This document shows, one piece after another, positions 27,301 through 42,300 of a stretch of 64,000 nucleotides of DNA. The DNA is from Mimachlamys varia. Taxonomy: Eukaryota > Mollusca > Bivalvia > Pectinida > Pectinidae. The DNA lies in contig OX392534.1 in NCBI GenBank assembly GCA_947623455.1, positions 5,714,001-5,778,000 on the forward strand, given 5' to 3'. Every line of letters begins with the position of its first letter. The first letter of the stretch is position 1. The notes under the pieces are model-generated. The model saw only the letters and a list, made by a program, of their open reading frames with translations, made no database searches and had not been told where the DNA came from. Position numbers and translations under genes: made by a program.

Positions 27301-30300
27301 AGAGTGCAACACACCTGCGGACACAACAGGTGACACTGGAGTTACAAAACTGGAATGACAAACACACACTTACCTTGAAGTTGAAGTTACATGAAGATGG
27401 TCACTCTCTCAGCCACCATCATAAATCGTGTGCCAAAGCAAAATGAAAAAAAAAATAAAACTGAAAACACCCTAACTGTCCCTTCACCTATGTATATATA
27501 CGTAATGGTCATCGACATGTTGATTTTACATTCGGAGGCAGAGCGAAACATTCCGAACAGAATATGTACTCGCTCCTAAGCCTTGCCACTAAAGCGCTTG
27601 TAATGAAAATGTAGTGTAACACGCGAGCATATAGTCTTGACTATGTAAAACACGTGCACGAACACATGCGAGTGAGGGGAACTTATTTTGATGGAAATAA
27701 ATGGATGTTATAGCAATGTTTATCACACAGGAACTGATTACTCGTAGCGACATGATGTTTCAATTGAATACTAAGGTAGGTTTATCAGTGGTCATTCATG
27801 TACTTGTTTTTTATTCGCACGAATTTTGGTGTAATCTTATGTTTTTTTTTTTTTATTTTTATTTTGCTCATATTGTAAAATATCGTTATAATAACACCTT
27901 CAATATCCATGTCAATGTTCTTCAGATACTGATCGAAAATATCGTAAAAAATCCTATATAGGCCAGTAGAAGTGTCGCCGTGCGGTTTCATCACAACAAT
28001 GAGAACCGGTTTGACGGCCTGGGTGCCTTTTATACCCGAGGAAGCCGACTATCGTTACCAAGCAAGGCAAAAACTAAAATGTCTGCCATTCCTTAGTAAC
28101 CTGTAAGGGGGCATCTCAGAAGATTTCTAAAAAATTTTACTTGGCCGGGTTTTTTTTTTGCATATCAACAAGAAAGCTTTTTAACTTGCATTGTCAGCTT
28201 TAAATAGAATATACAACTTAAATGGAATATACAACTTAAATAGAATATACATCGTAAATGGAATATACAATGTGAAAGGATTATACAATGTAAATAGAAT
28301 ATACAATGTGAATAGAATATACAATGTGAAAGGATTATACAATGTAAATAGAATATACTATGTAAATATAATTTACTAGTATATAAATGTCTAAACATGT
28401 CGTGAATAAATTATGTGATGTGTGGAATTTAATGTAAATTTGCTTTTAAAAAACGTGACTGAGTATGTTGAACTTTGTTGTCTTGTCAGAGTATGTTGAC
28501 CTTTGTTGTCATGTCAGAGTATGTTAACCTTTGTTGTCATGTCAGAGTATGTTAACCTTTGTTGCTATGTCAGAGTATGTTAACCTTTGTTGCTATGTCA
28601 GAGTATGTTAACTTTTGTTGCTATGTCAGAGTATGTTAACTTTTGTTGCTATGTCAGAGTATGTTAACCTTTGTTGCTATGTCAGAGTATGTTGACCTTT
28701 GTTGCTATGTCAGAGTATGTTGACCTTTGTTGCTATGTCAGAGTATGTTGACCTTTGTTGCTATGTCAGAGTATGTTAACCTTTGTTGTCATGTCAGAGT
28801 ATGTTGACCTTTGTTGCTATGTCAGAATATGTTAACCTTTGTTGTCATGTCAGAGTATGTTAACCTTTGTTGTCATGTCAGAGTATGCTGACCTTTGTTG
28901 TCATGTCAGAGTATGTTGACGTTTGTTGTCATGTCAGAGTATGTTGATGTTTGTTGCTATGTCAGAGTATGTTAACCTTTGTTGCTATGTCAGAGTATGT
29001 TGACCTTTGTTGTCATGTCAGAGTATGTTGACCTTTGTTGCTATGTCAGAGTATGTTGACGTTTGTTGTCATATCAGAGTATGTTGACGTTTGTTGTCAT
29101 GTCAGAGTATGTTAACCTTTGTTGTCATGTCAGAGTATGTTGACTTTTGTTGCTATGTCAGAGTATGTTGACTTTTGTTGCTATGTCAGAGTATGCTGAC
29201 CTTTGTTGTCATGTTAGAGTATGTTGACCTTTGTTGCTATGTCAGAGTATGTTGACTTTTGTTGTCATGTTAGAGTATGTTGACCTTTGTTGTCATGTCA
29301 GAGGATGTTGACCTTTGTTGCTATGGCTGATTATGTTGACTTTTGTTGCCATGTCAGATTATGCTGACCAATGTTGTAAATGTAAACGTTTGACCTGTGT
29401 TGTCAGACTGATGCGACAGGGCTACCTGGAGCTGGCCCAGGTCTACCTCCACAGTGTGGGAATGGTCCTCATCAAGGAGAATAGCACACTGGAGTTTGTG
29501 GCCGATTCTGGGGAAGACGCTGCTGCCAAGCAGGCCGCTGCCAAGAGAAAACTCAGGAGCAAGGTAAATAACTCACATACATTGTGGTCCAGGTGTTATT
29601 ATACAATGTTTAGCTAGGAACAGATCGTTTCTTGAATTAATTTATGATCCAAATAAAGTCATTTTTATATCAAAATTGACAAAAGTCATATGTAATGAAG
29701 AAATATGAAGTCTCACAAATTTTGTGAAATTCAAAGAAAAATGATAAGGGAAAAAAAACTGATTTGTGTTGTATGTTTTATATCAGACTAAGACTAAAGG
29801 CAAACAACAGGTGAGGCTAGCTCTGTAGGCTAGTAACTAACATCATTTAGACAAACAGTATACACCTTTATAGCTAGTCCTCCCAACATTCCTCCCCCAG
29901 AGTCAGACTTACTGCGGTGTCTGGAGAGTCAGACTCACTGCGGTGTCTGGGCTCCCCTTTGGTAAAGGTCCCTTATCCAGCACATGCATCATTTATGTAT
30001 TATCATTAGTTTTTCCTTTATAAAGAGTATAGTTATTGGTCATGCACCTGCTTAAATAATTTTGCACTCCAATATTTCATTTGACACTTACAACCCAATT
30101 CAACATGGAGCACTTTTGTTAACAAGCTTCAATTCTTGTTCATTTTGAATTTTGACAATCATAAGTATTAGCTTTGACATTTTGAGAGTTTTCTTTTTTT
30201 TATCAAACTTACCAGTAATATTTGATATCATCTGCTGTGTGCAATTATGCATGTTTAGGAGTTTTATGTCATTCCATTAACGGTCAACCCTTCTGTATGT

Positions 30301-33300
30301 TAGAGATCTGTGCTCAAGTGGATGGTAAGTAACGGTCAGTGACCGAGTGACCGAGTGACCACCCTATATGTCTAAAATGTCCATTTTGAAGGAATTATTT
30401 TATCACCTGTTTTATGTGAGACTACCACTTGGTCAGTAAATAGTCCAATTAAGTTTAAGTTAGTGTTACATACACATTTATTATAAGTCTGTCGATTGAT
30501 TGTGTTACATCTATAAATTTAAGGCCAATTATCAATAGTTTTACATCTTTAAATAGTCCAATCATGGATGGTGTTACATCTATAAATAGTCCAATCATGG
30601 ATGGTGTTACATCTATAAATAGTCCAATCATGGATGGTGTTACATCTTTAAATAGTCCAATCATGGATGGTGTTACATCTATAAATAGTCCAATCATGGA
30701 TGGTGTTACATCTATAAATAGTCCAATCATTGATGGTGTTACATCTATACATAGTCCAATCATGGATGGTGTTACATCTATAAATAGTCCAATCATGGAT
30801 GGTGCTACATCTATAAATGGTCCAATCATTGATGGTGTTACATCTACAAATAGTCCAATCATGGATGGTGTTACATCTACAAATAGTCCAATCATCGATG
30901 GTGTTACATCTATAAATAGTCCAATCATGGATGGTGTTACATTTATACATAATCCAATCATTGATGGTGTTACATCTATACATAGTCCAATCATTGATGG
31001 TGTTACATTTATACATAATCCAATCATTGATGGTGTTACATCTATAAATAGTCCAATCATTGATGTTGTTAATCTGAAAGTTATCCAATCATTGATCATT
31101 TAACATATCTTTAAACCATCCAATCAATGATGGTGTTACACAACTTATCAAACAAATTTCTTTAACTTACGACTAATCATGTGACCTTTTATTGACCAGC
31201 ACAGTGTTAAATAATAATTCCACAGCCATTGACAATTATAACATGACCCTGATCTTTTACCAAGTGATAGATATTGTTTGTAAGGGAACATGTAAAGATG
31301 TAAGGGAACATGTAAAGATGTAAGGGAACATGTAAAGATGTATAAGGGAACAATAAAGATGTAAGGTTACATGTAAAGATGTAAGGGAGCATGTAAAGAT
31401 GTAAGGGAATGTGTAAAGATGTAAGGGAACATGTAAAGATGTAAGGGAACATGTAAAGATGTAAGGGAACATGTAAAGATTTAAGGGAATGTGTAAAGAT
31501 GTATGGAATGTGAAAAGATGTAAGGGAGCATGTAAAGATGTAAGGGAACATGTAAAGATGTAAGGGAACATGTAAAGATGTATAAGGGAACATGTAAGGA
31601 TGTAAGGTAATGTGTAAAGATTTAAGATAACATGTAAAGATGTAAGGGAACATGTAAAGATTTAAGGGAATGTGTAAAGATGTAAGGGAACATGTAAAGA
31701 TGTAAGGGAATGTGTAAAGATGTAAGGGAACATGTAAAGATGTAAGGGAGCATGTAAAGATGTAAGGGAACATGTAAAGATGTAAGGGAACATGTAAAGA
31801 TGTAAGGGAACATGAAAAGATGTATAAGGGAACATGTAAGGATGTAAGGGAACGTGTAAAGATTTAAGGGAACATGTAAAGATGTAAGGGAACATGTAAT
31901 GATGTAAGAGAACATGTAAAGATGTAAGGGAACATGTAAAGATGTAAGGGAACTGTAAAGATGTAAGGGAACATGTAAAAATGTAAGGGAACATGTAAAG
32001 ATGTAAGGGAATGTGTAAAGATGTAAGGGAACATGTAAAAATGTAAGGGAACATGTAAAGATGTAAGGGAACATGTACAGATGTAAGGGAACTGTAAAGA
32101 TGTAAGGGAACATGTAAAGATGTAAGGGAACTGTAAAGATGTTAGGGAACATGTAAAGATGTAAGGGAACATGTAAAGATGTAAGGGAATTGTAAAGATG
32201 TAAGGGAGCATGTAAAGATGTAAGGGAACATGTAAAGATGTAAGGGAACATGTAAAGATGTAAGGGAACATGTAAAGATGTATAAGGTAACATGTAAAGA
32301 TGTAAGGGAACATGTAAAGATGTAAGGGAACATGTTAAGATGTAAGGGAACTGTAAAGATGTAAGGGAACATGTAAAGATGTAAGGGAACATGTAAAGAT
32401 TAACCATTAACATATGACCTTTATAATTAACCATCACAAACTCCACAAGTCTGTATGTCCATTCCAGTCGGCAAAGCGGGAAATTTCTCCGGTGAGCACT
32501 TTCCAGAAATATATGTTCAGTTTATGTCTGAATATTTCACCAACTAACTTACAAGTTATGTTGATAATATACCCATGTTGTAAGGAGGCTCCCTGGTCAG
32601 CATGCAAGATTATATCTAGTTTATTCTAGAGATTGTTTTATACATGTATAAGTGTATACGATTTGTAGTTGTGTAAACAGTGAAAAAACTGTAGGGTAGT
32701 AAAATTCAGTTTTAATTGTTAAAAGGAAAAGATTTGCCAGTAAAATTAAAGGGCGTTGTTTGAAAAAAGACGAAGAATTGAAAAGATAATTAGAATTAAC
32801 TGTCTGGCCAGGGTGTCTCCTTGATGAAGTATTAATCTGTGTGACCGTACTGTGTTGTTTTTGTTGTTGTTGTTGAAGCTTTTCCTTACAGAAGACAACT
32901 CATACCTGGATATATATCACATTTATAGAAGTGTGGCTTATTGTCAAGTACTATGACATGGAATGTGGATTTGATGTCTGTATATATTTTGTTTATAAAA
33001 ACATGGCTATAATGCCAAACTGTTCATGGCAGTGTGGCTATAATTGTCATTCTGTCCATGGTAGTACAAAGGTGCTGGTTATATATATAAGTGTGGCTTT
33101 AATGTCATGTATCCTATATAGATGGTTGGAATCATACTTGTTTTAGTGTGCGTTTTGTAATTGAATTGTTGATGCATGCATATGCTTTGATCACTATATA
33201 GCTGTGTCCACAAATAACTAACTGGGTTATCAGGTGATGACATTTTAACATAATAGTCATATAAGTTATCAGTGTATTCATTGGTTGTGAATTTCTAATT

Positions 33301-36300
33301 GTTTAAAAGGTCATTGCAATTGCAGAAAAAAGCAACATTTCAGCAAAAACTTTCTAAAAGGTAGTTCTGTTTCATAACAAAAAAGATTTTACCTTCAAAA
33401 ACGTAACATAAATCAAATTTACACTTATGAATATTATACATAAAGGTCCTGGATCTATACTTGTATTGAATAGTGAGGGTAACACAATATTGTTAATATG
33501 TTCAGAAGTAATCAATGTTTTCGTCTTGTAGAATAAGAAAGAGCGTTCGGGCACACAGAGCTCAATGAAGTCACAAGCCAGTAAGTCGGATGAGATGGCG
33601 GACGTAGACAAGGAAAGGCGTGCAGCCTGGACGGCCATTAGGTGTGCTGCGGCCCTGGGTCAGGCCCAGCGCTCCCGTGTCCTCCTCATCGGGGACACCT
33701 CTGTCACATCACAGCCTCTTACTGAAAACGCTCAGACCGAGGTTCCAGAGTTTATAGCACTAGATCTTGTTAGCGACTACGTGCTCGGGGAGAGGAAGAA
33801 AGTGTATAAAAGTAGGTGATCTGTAGGCTGTTTATATATATAATTATAGAGACAGTTTAGTACTCATAGAAGTTTATCATTTTGATAGATGGAAACAAAA
33901 TAGTCCCCCTATAGTTGATGATTCAAGTATGATTATTTTAATACAGTACAGCTAGCAGAACGATCTTCAGTATTTATATATTTTCATGAAATGATGTCAT
34001 TTACACATTTAATGAAAAGAGTTATATATAAAGATATCTAAACTTAATCCGAAGACATCATAACCTGTTTTAAGTAACTTATAGCTATATATTTACATTC
34101 TGATTGTTTCTTCTCTATATGAACATACCAACTGAAAACAACAAACACTAGACTATGAATACATCATGAATACAGTATGAATACATCCATTCACGTGAAT
34201 TACTTATGACGTAATATATTAGTCTTGTTCAGTGGGAGTCTTACGGCTCCGCTTCGGATAACATGGAGAACGCCCCCACGTCAAACGTTCAAATGATTAC
34301 GGTAGATTATTGGCGCCAATTTTACGCAAATTATGGCTGTTCCGCCTTTTTTGTTTAAAGGTGGGCACAATAACAAACGCAGTTGATTAACCAGTTGTTT
34401 AGTAAATAAGAAAATAAATTAGACAATTGTTCAGTAGTAAAAATGTAAATATATGAATTGAACGGCGTTTTTTAATTTTCATGCCGGTATGAATGCAAAT
34501 CGGTTACATCCATATTGACCATGAAACCCTAGCGGTCTTCATGCAATATGGATGTAACCGCTTTGCATTCATACCGGCATGAAAATTAAAAAACGCCGTT
34601 CAATCCCTATATGAAAACATTTGTTTGCCACATTTTATAACATGTAACGGTAGTCGGTGTACATCTGAAATTTGACCACTGACAACACATGATAGCCATA
34701 TACACTAACAGTATATATCATAAGTTGCACGGTTATCAGTAGTTCCCCAGGGGAATTTCTTAATAAATTACTGAACAATAACATGATGGCTCATTAGAAA
34801 ACAGAAAAATTACCTGTTTGATAAAATGATTACAACAGCAACATTCGGGGGAATATGTGCTTGGTTAAACAATAGCGGACAAGGAACAGTCTACATAGAA
34901 ATTATTCTTATACTGTTTAATCAACTGAATATTTTATATAATTCTTGTTTATTTGACTTACAGACCAAATAGAAGAAGAGTTAGCTCCTCTGATAGAGGC
35001 CAACGAGGTAAAACATGTTGATACTTATGATGAGCAAGTGATGAAGGCACGGCAGGGAGCCAAGGAACTCAGCTGGATACATTTCCTAGGTCAGTACAGC
35101 TAATCAGGTCACTTCTTTGCATCTCTTTCATTTTCAAATATACCGTTATATAGACTGGTTGATTACGTTGTTGAAAAAAAAATTACCAGGAGTTAGTTTC
35201 TTTTGTCCTCATTTGATTACGTTGTTGAAAAAAAAATTACCAGGAGTTAGTTTCTTTTGTCCTCATTTATGTATTGATTTAATCCTTTGAATATAAGTGT
35301 ATCACCAAGATTGAATTCTGATCAACATCTTGTCATTAGCTAGGTAGCAACTGGATGTGTTTGTTACCTATGACCTCTTACATTTTGTGGTTTACAGGCT
35401 ACCAGAGTATTCTCCAGAGACTGTGCAACACATCCACGATCTCAGCCTCCAGTCGCAAATCAAACCGCAAGGACAAAGATCCAGAAGAGGAGGAGCTTCC
35501 CGAGTTTGACCTTGGGTTCATCAGTCATGCCCACTCGGACACAACAGTGAACCATGACATGATCCGGTCGATGCTGTTCTCGGGAATGTGGTCCAGGCGA
35601 CTAACCAAGATCCATGTTTACCTATCCAACAACCTCCAGGCCTACAGGTCAGAATGTTGTGGTATCTACCCACCAGCACAGTTGGTGCTGCCCCCTACTG
35701 ACACTGATTATGACCTCAATGTGACCTTCAAATCTTATACTTCCAATCTCACTGTTGACACGGATGATTCTCTTCTCATGGCAATAGTGGCAGAGCCTGG
35801 TAAGGCACCGCTCCCTCCTGGAACAGTGATCAACCCTTACATGCCTTCAGACAGATCAGTTATCTCCCCTGCAGACATGGAGGTAGCACTTCAGTTCTAC
35901 CAACCATCCCTTGAGGAGAACGACCCCCAGAGACCAGAAGCCTCAGGGGCGGAAGCTCGCATACTTCTGATGCATGCCATATATACGAAGATGGGCTCTG
36001 TTTGCCAGCCTGGTGTGCAGTGGGTGTCCCTGTCACAGCTCAACGACCTTCATGACAGGTAAGTCTGTCACAGCTCAATGACCTTCATGACAGGTAAGTC
36101 TGTCACAGCTCAATGATCTTCATGACAAGTAAGTCTGTCACAGCTCCATGACCTTCATAACAGGAAAGTCTGTCACAGCTCAATGACCTTCATAACAGGA
36201 AAGTCTGTCACAGCTCAATGATCTTCATAACAGGAAAGTCTGTCACAGCTCAATGACCTTCATAACAGGAAAGTACCGCTCAATGATCTTCATGATATGT

Positions 36301-39300
36301 AAGTCTATCACAGCTGAATGTCTACCCTGTAGGTTGGCTGTGCTAGCTCAGAGAGCAGAGATCTCCCTGGTAGAGAAGTGATAATGGATATAAACTATAA
36401 TTACAACATGACATTGTTGTTACCGTGGTGTAATACTGAATGTCTACCCTGTAGGTTGGCTGTGCTAGCTCAGAGAGCAGAGATCTCCCTGGTAGAGAAG
36501 TGATAATGGATATAAACTATAATTACAACATGACATTGTTGTTACCGTGGTGTAATACTGAATGTCTACCCTGTAGGTTGGCTGTGCTAGCTCAGAGAGC
36601 AGAGATCTCCCTGGTAGAGAAGTGATAATGGATATAAACTATAATTACAACATGACATTGTTGTTACCGTGGTGTAATACTGAATGTCTACCCTGTAGGT
36701 TGGCTGTGCTAGCTCAGAGAGCAGAGATCTCCCTGGTAGAGAAGTGATAATGGATATAAACTATAATTACAACATGACATTGTTGTTACCGTGGTGTAAT
36801 ACTGAATGTCTACCCTGTAGGTTGGCTGTGCTAGCTCAGAGAGCAGAGATCTCCCTGGTAGAGAAGAAGAAGAAGGATCCTGTGGCACCGTCACCAACCC
36901 CGACCTCCAAACCCAAAAAGGGCCAGAGAATCAAGGCCCTTTCCCCTAAGGTTGAACGGGATGAGCGACTGGAGGTGAGTACACAGGGCTTTTTTTTTTT
37001 TTAGATCATTGAGAATTTATATTTTGTATTATTCCTTGTACTGTGATGATTAAAACTTACTGCAACTTATCAATATTATTCAAATTCAGCAAAATAGCTT
37101 CTGTAATCCTTTATTTTTGCACACTCTAGTTTTAGCGCATTACCAAATGTAACAGATAAACACAGTGATGAATTGGTGTACTTACAATACTTGCTGTAGA
37201 AAGCAGTACAATGAAACTGTAGTCATAATTAAGTGGAACGCTTGCATAAATTCGCTAAAATAAGATTACCGCTAAAATAACGTCTGTTTGCAGTATATGT
37301 TCTGAACAGTACTTGTTTAGTGACTGTATAGGGCAAAGTGTAGTCAGTGAAGGTATGGTTGTTGTATTGAATTTGTTGGACTGTTTAGTAGCTAGTTTGT
37401 CTTGTCGTTTGATCATTAGGTTAGTATTTGACAGATTTGGATATCATATGTGTCTAGTTTTAGGGTTACTTTACACTCGCAGCTTTAGAGAAATTTAAAG
37501 CACTTTTGATTCTGTTGTTTTCTGTTTTATAATGTTTAACACTGCATGCTGATTTTTTCCAAGGATCTCGCTCCCATGGAGGTAAGCACAGTGGTTTGGG
37601 GCGAGTCACATTTTGTAGGCTTTCACTATTTTGCTTCAGGTGCTGGTATTTTAAAATTTATTTGAGTTGAAAAGGCTAGCATACTTAATAAAAGAGAAAC
37701 TGAAATCCTCTCATCAGAACTCTAGAAGTTTTGTAGGTACTGCTGTTTAACTATCGGGTAATATAAGAATACCCCTCAACCTTTATTTTAATCCCCTAGT
37801 AACAATAAGTCACGGAAGGGATCTGGCATTCTGTTCGTATGCTCATTTTTGCTCTTTTTTGTGGTAAAAAACTAGGTCACAGTTACTTTAAGTAGAAATT
37901 GACAGAAATTTGAAACTAGGTCATCGTTTCTTTAACTAGAAATTGCCAGAAATTTGGATGTCCCACTCTACAGGCTGCATTTCTCAATGATTGGCTTGAA
38001 ACTTCACACAAGTGTTTACAAACGTCATCACTTTTAGGTGTTTGTTTCAACTGCTATGGAAAAAAACTAGGTCACTGTTGATATACATAGAAATTGACGA
38101 AACTAGGTCACGTTACTACAAATAAAAAAAGACATCACCGCTCTTCAGACTGCATTTTTCTACTGATTGGCATAAAACTTCACACAAGTGATCACAATCA
38201 TCATCGTTTGTACAAGTTTGCATTTTAACCTGCTGTGGTCAAAAACTAGGTCACTGTTACTATAAAAAGAATTTTTGTGCCATCATTAAAGTAACATTTA
38301 CACAGGATGCATACAGGGTCATAAAAAACATATCTGATCACTCAACATTTCCCTTTTCACTTTGTATTTTTAATGTTGAAGCCCAAGGGTATTAGTATTG
38401 TCTGCGATGCCTTGTTTTTAACTTAAGCGATGAATTATACATATTAGTCAAGGAGTTTGCAGTCCTTGGAGGGATCACAAATAGCATACAAAACAACAAT
38501 TTTTATTTAGCTTTTTGTGTGTCACGTCATGTAGAAGCTTCACATTTACATTTTTAGGTCATCTGACCCGAAGGGTCAGGATGACCTATAGTCATCGTGC
38601 TTCGTCCGTCGTCGTCCGCCGTCAGCCGTGCGCCGTGCGCCGTGCGCCGTCAGTAAACTTTTCATTTCAAAATGCTACTCCTCCTTCATTTCTTAATGGA
38701 TCACCACCAAATTTGGTGTGAAGCATCATTGGGGGAGGGCGATCAGATTTTATATAAATGAGGCTGATCCGACCCCTGGGGCCATAGGGGCGGGGCCCGA
38801 AAAGGGGAACTTTGCTGAATTTTTGCTTTAAATTCCTACTCCTCCTTAATACTTGAATGGATCACCACCAAATTTGATGTGAAGCATCATTGGGGGAGGG
38901 CGATCAGATTTTATATAAATGAGGCTGATCCGACCCCTGGGGCCAGACGGGCGGGGCCCGAAAAGGGGAACTTTGCTGAATTTTTGCTTTAAATTCCTAC
39001 TCCTCCTTCATACTTGAATGGATTACATCCAAATTTGATGTGAAGCATCATTGGGGGAGGGCGATCAGATTTTATATAAATGAGGCTGATCGAACCCCTG
39101 GGGCCAGAGGGGCGGGGCCCGAAAAGGGGAACTTTGCTGAATTTTTGCTTTAAATTCCTACTCCTCCTTAATACTTGAATGGATTACATCCAAATTTGGT
39201 GTGAAGCATCATTTGGGGAGGGCGATCAGATTTTATATATATGAGGCTGATCCGACTCCTGGGGCCAGAGGGGTGGGGCCCCAAAAGGGGAACTTTGCTG

Positions 39301-42300
39301 AATTTTTGCTTTAAATTCCTACTCCTCCTTAATACTTGAATGGATTGCATCCAAATTTGGTGTGAAACATCATTTGGGGAGGGCAATCAGATTTTATATA
39401 AATGAGGCTGATCCGACCCCTGGGGCCATAGGGGCGGGGCCTCAAAAAGGGGACTTTGCTGAATTTTTACTTTAAAATCCTACTCCTCCTTAATGCTTGA
39501 ATGGATTGCATCCAAATTTGATGTGAAGCATCATTTGGGGAGGGCGATCAGATTTTATATAAATGAGGCTGATCCAACCCTTGGGGCCATAGGGGCGGGG
39601 CCTCCAAAAGGGGACTTTGCTGAATTTTTACTTTAAAATCCTACTCCTCCTTAATGCTTGTGTAATAGTGGTCCCCGGTGTGCGTGCGGGTCGGTCAGGT
39701 CCGTAGGTCCAGAGAGGGTTGGTGTCAGCTTTACACGTCACTCCGTGAATCCGTTTCGTGATCGTATAGTTTTTAAAGGTCGAATAATAATCGGAGTCGA
39801 CGACTGGACCTGCAATCCTCTCTAGACCTCGTGTTCCACGTTCCCCCACACACACACACAGGTTACAGGTTACAGGCCTGTTTCACTACAGGTTCGAACG
39901 CTGGATGTAGCGGAAGTACTAGCAATCGATTCAATAACTCAACAAAGTGTTTCAATAAACAACTAACTATTTATTTACAAGACACAAGTATTAATGAAGA
40001 ATATAAAAGTATAACAATATAAACACGGAAGATCATAACATTAGTATCGCACAATGATAGCTAATGTTAAGTAACTCAATTCCTATGTCACACGTACGGC
40101 CCTTATGCTAACCAACAGTAACACTGATACCCGAAGCTACAATCGATTCCCTCTAGATACCTATAGGTCTATTAGCGAACCACTATGTATTATCGCCTAA
40201 GCCCGGAGCCCCTGACTAACATAATCTGTAGTTCCTATATAGCACCCTATACTACTGAATCCAAGGAACGATAACTCCACGTAGCACTAGATAGGTATCG
40301 GCACTGTTCACAGCACCTGGCCTATGTTGCGCGGTTTACCGCACATGAAGTTGGCAAGGTTTACCTCACCTAGAGGAGCGGGTCGGTTCACCGACCCTGT
40401 CAAGACATTGATCCCTACTCGGACCAGCCGTTATATACCCCTGCTCCCCCTCCCCAAAATAGCCTCAAAGACGAGTGTTCAAACTGTTAATCTCTAACCC
40501 AGTTTCATCATCTTAAAGCATGTGAGGGAGAAGCGGTAACCCATTCCTGTTATTACTACCACCACTTCCGGTCGTCTCAAAAGTGTAAACACACAGATTT
40601 CAGCACCGGTATCGTAGCAGCTAATCAGCCCTACTCTTAAGTTGTGATGAATAACACGGAAAGTAACAGATCCTTATCTGTACATAATAAACAATAATTA
40701 TACTTAAACAAAGTAATACAAACATGAGAAGTCTAAACCCTAACTTCTCACACTCCTCCCCCCTAAGATCAAAGTAACATTTTTTTTTTCAATAAATTTA
40801 CTTTGTCAAATAACAATCTAAACAAATAACCCCGTTATTATAGCTCTAGACTGCTAGGGTAATCATACACAAGGCTACATATTAACTAAGCCTACCTGTT
40901 TAGTGTAACTTTCCAACATATATGCACACAACACATTAGCAACACATATAACCATATTTTGAATGCAGTAATTTATCCAAGTTCAAAACTTCGTGCCACG
41001 TGCAACAAAAGTTCACAAAATTTCTGCAGTTCACAAAAGTTCCGTTAGTCCGCTTCAAGTATGGCACGCGCGAAACACTTATTAACCACGTGCGTTTAAC
41101 TATAGACATTATAAGTCCACAAGTTATTATAGGCATAAAGCGTAACAGTCTTTCAGGACACTGAATTATTCCTTATGTCCAATTTGTGGTATGGTTCCTC
41201 TTCCCTTCTGTCTGGTCGTCGGTTGGGAGCGTATGGAGCTCCCCTATAATCCCGTCGGCTCTCTGTCCCTGGTTGGACCATCGGGTTGGGCCTGGACACT
41301 CTTCTTGAGCATTACCGATATGGAACTCGGCGAAACTGTTTACAATTCCTTAAGATCCAAATCCGTGCTCACAGCAAGGTACAGCTCCCCCACTGCCTTC
41401 CAAAACTGGACAGTGGTAAACCAATCATTCCTACCTAACACATATAATACTGACAACTGTTTACAGCTGCTCGGATTGTTACAGATACCCCCACCTATCC
41501 TGGTGTTGTATCATCTATTTTCCAATAAACCATATAACCTATATCCTATACTAAATATGTACACATCTAGCTACCCGCTCCACGTACACATTTAGCCTAG
41601 TTATGGAGGAAACCAAACCGTTGGTTTACACATAGCTACACGACCTGTCAGACAGTACAGCTTTCTGTATAGCAGTGTCGCCAGATTTGAACCAGATGGT
41701 GTATACTTATCAGTATAGCCTTTAAGTAGCACATGAACTAATTGATCAGAACTAATCATGCCAACCATAGCCATTGCAACCATCACTATCATCATACCTA
41801 TCAAACATTTGCTCGATGTAGCGATATTTGTAACTGAATAGTTCTTCTCATATGATCCGTTTTTCAAAACAACAACTTCATTAAAATTGCTCACGGAAGA
41901 TCTATCTCCCTCAGTAGTGTTCTTATCATCAGCACTATTCCCTACCCCTAGTTTAACACTGGTGGGATGGTCACCATCAACAATATCATCTGTCTCGGTA
42001 CATTCCTGACCTATGACCTCAGTCGCTGTATCTACAGTTTTAATGACCGACTCTAGATTAGGCCTAGACATACATAATGACTGCATTGTATCTTGACCAG
42101 CTGGAATGTTGGCTGAGACTTCAGCCCTTCTTAATACAGACTCTAACTCGGCTACCCTTTCTTCCCTTTCATGGAGAGTACTGAGCCTAACACAATCTCT
42201 TACGTAATGTCCTTCTTCTTTACAGAAATAACAAGCAACAGATTTTGTAGTTTTCTTAACTGAACCTTTTTTATGCCCGTTTTTACTACTAGAAAAATTA

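Noticed and set aside
28462..29395. Regular repeats that superficially suggest a CRISPR-like array
   Set aside because: There are no unique spacers, the units are head-to-tail and diverged, and the context is a spliced animal gene.
30455..31103. Open frames on both strands ([22 protein letters not shown])
   Set aside because: Products of a 33-bp repeat, which stays open because the unit is a multiple of three. No gene features around it.
31207..32446. Overlapping - strand frames rich in [14 protein letters not shown]
   Set aside because: Frame shadows of a 20-bp minisatellite.
41191..41595. + strand open frame of 134 codons inside the LTR element
   Set aside because: It is opposite to gag, has no retroelement domain, and lies in the non-coding stretch between gag and the polypurine tract. 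Likely chance.
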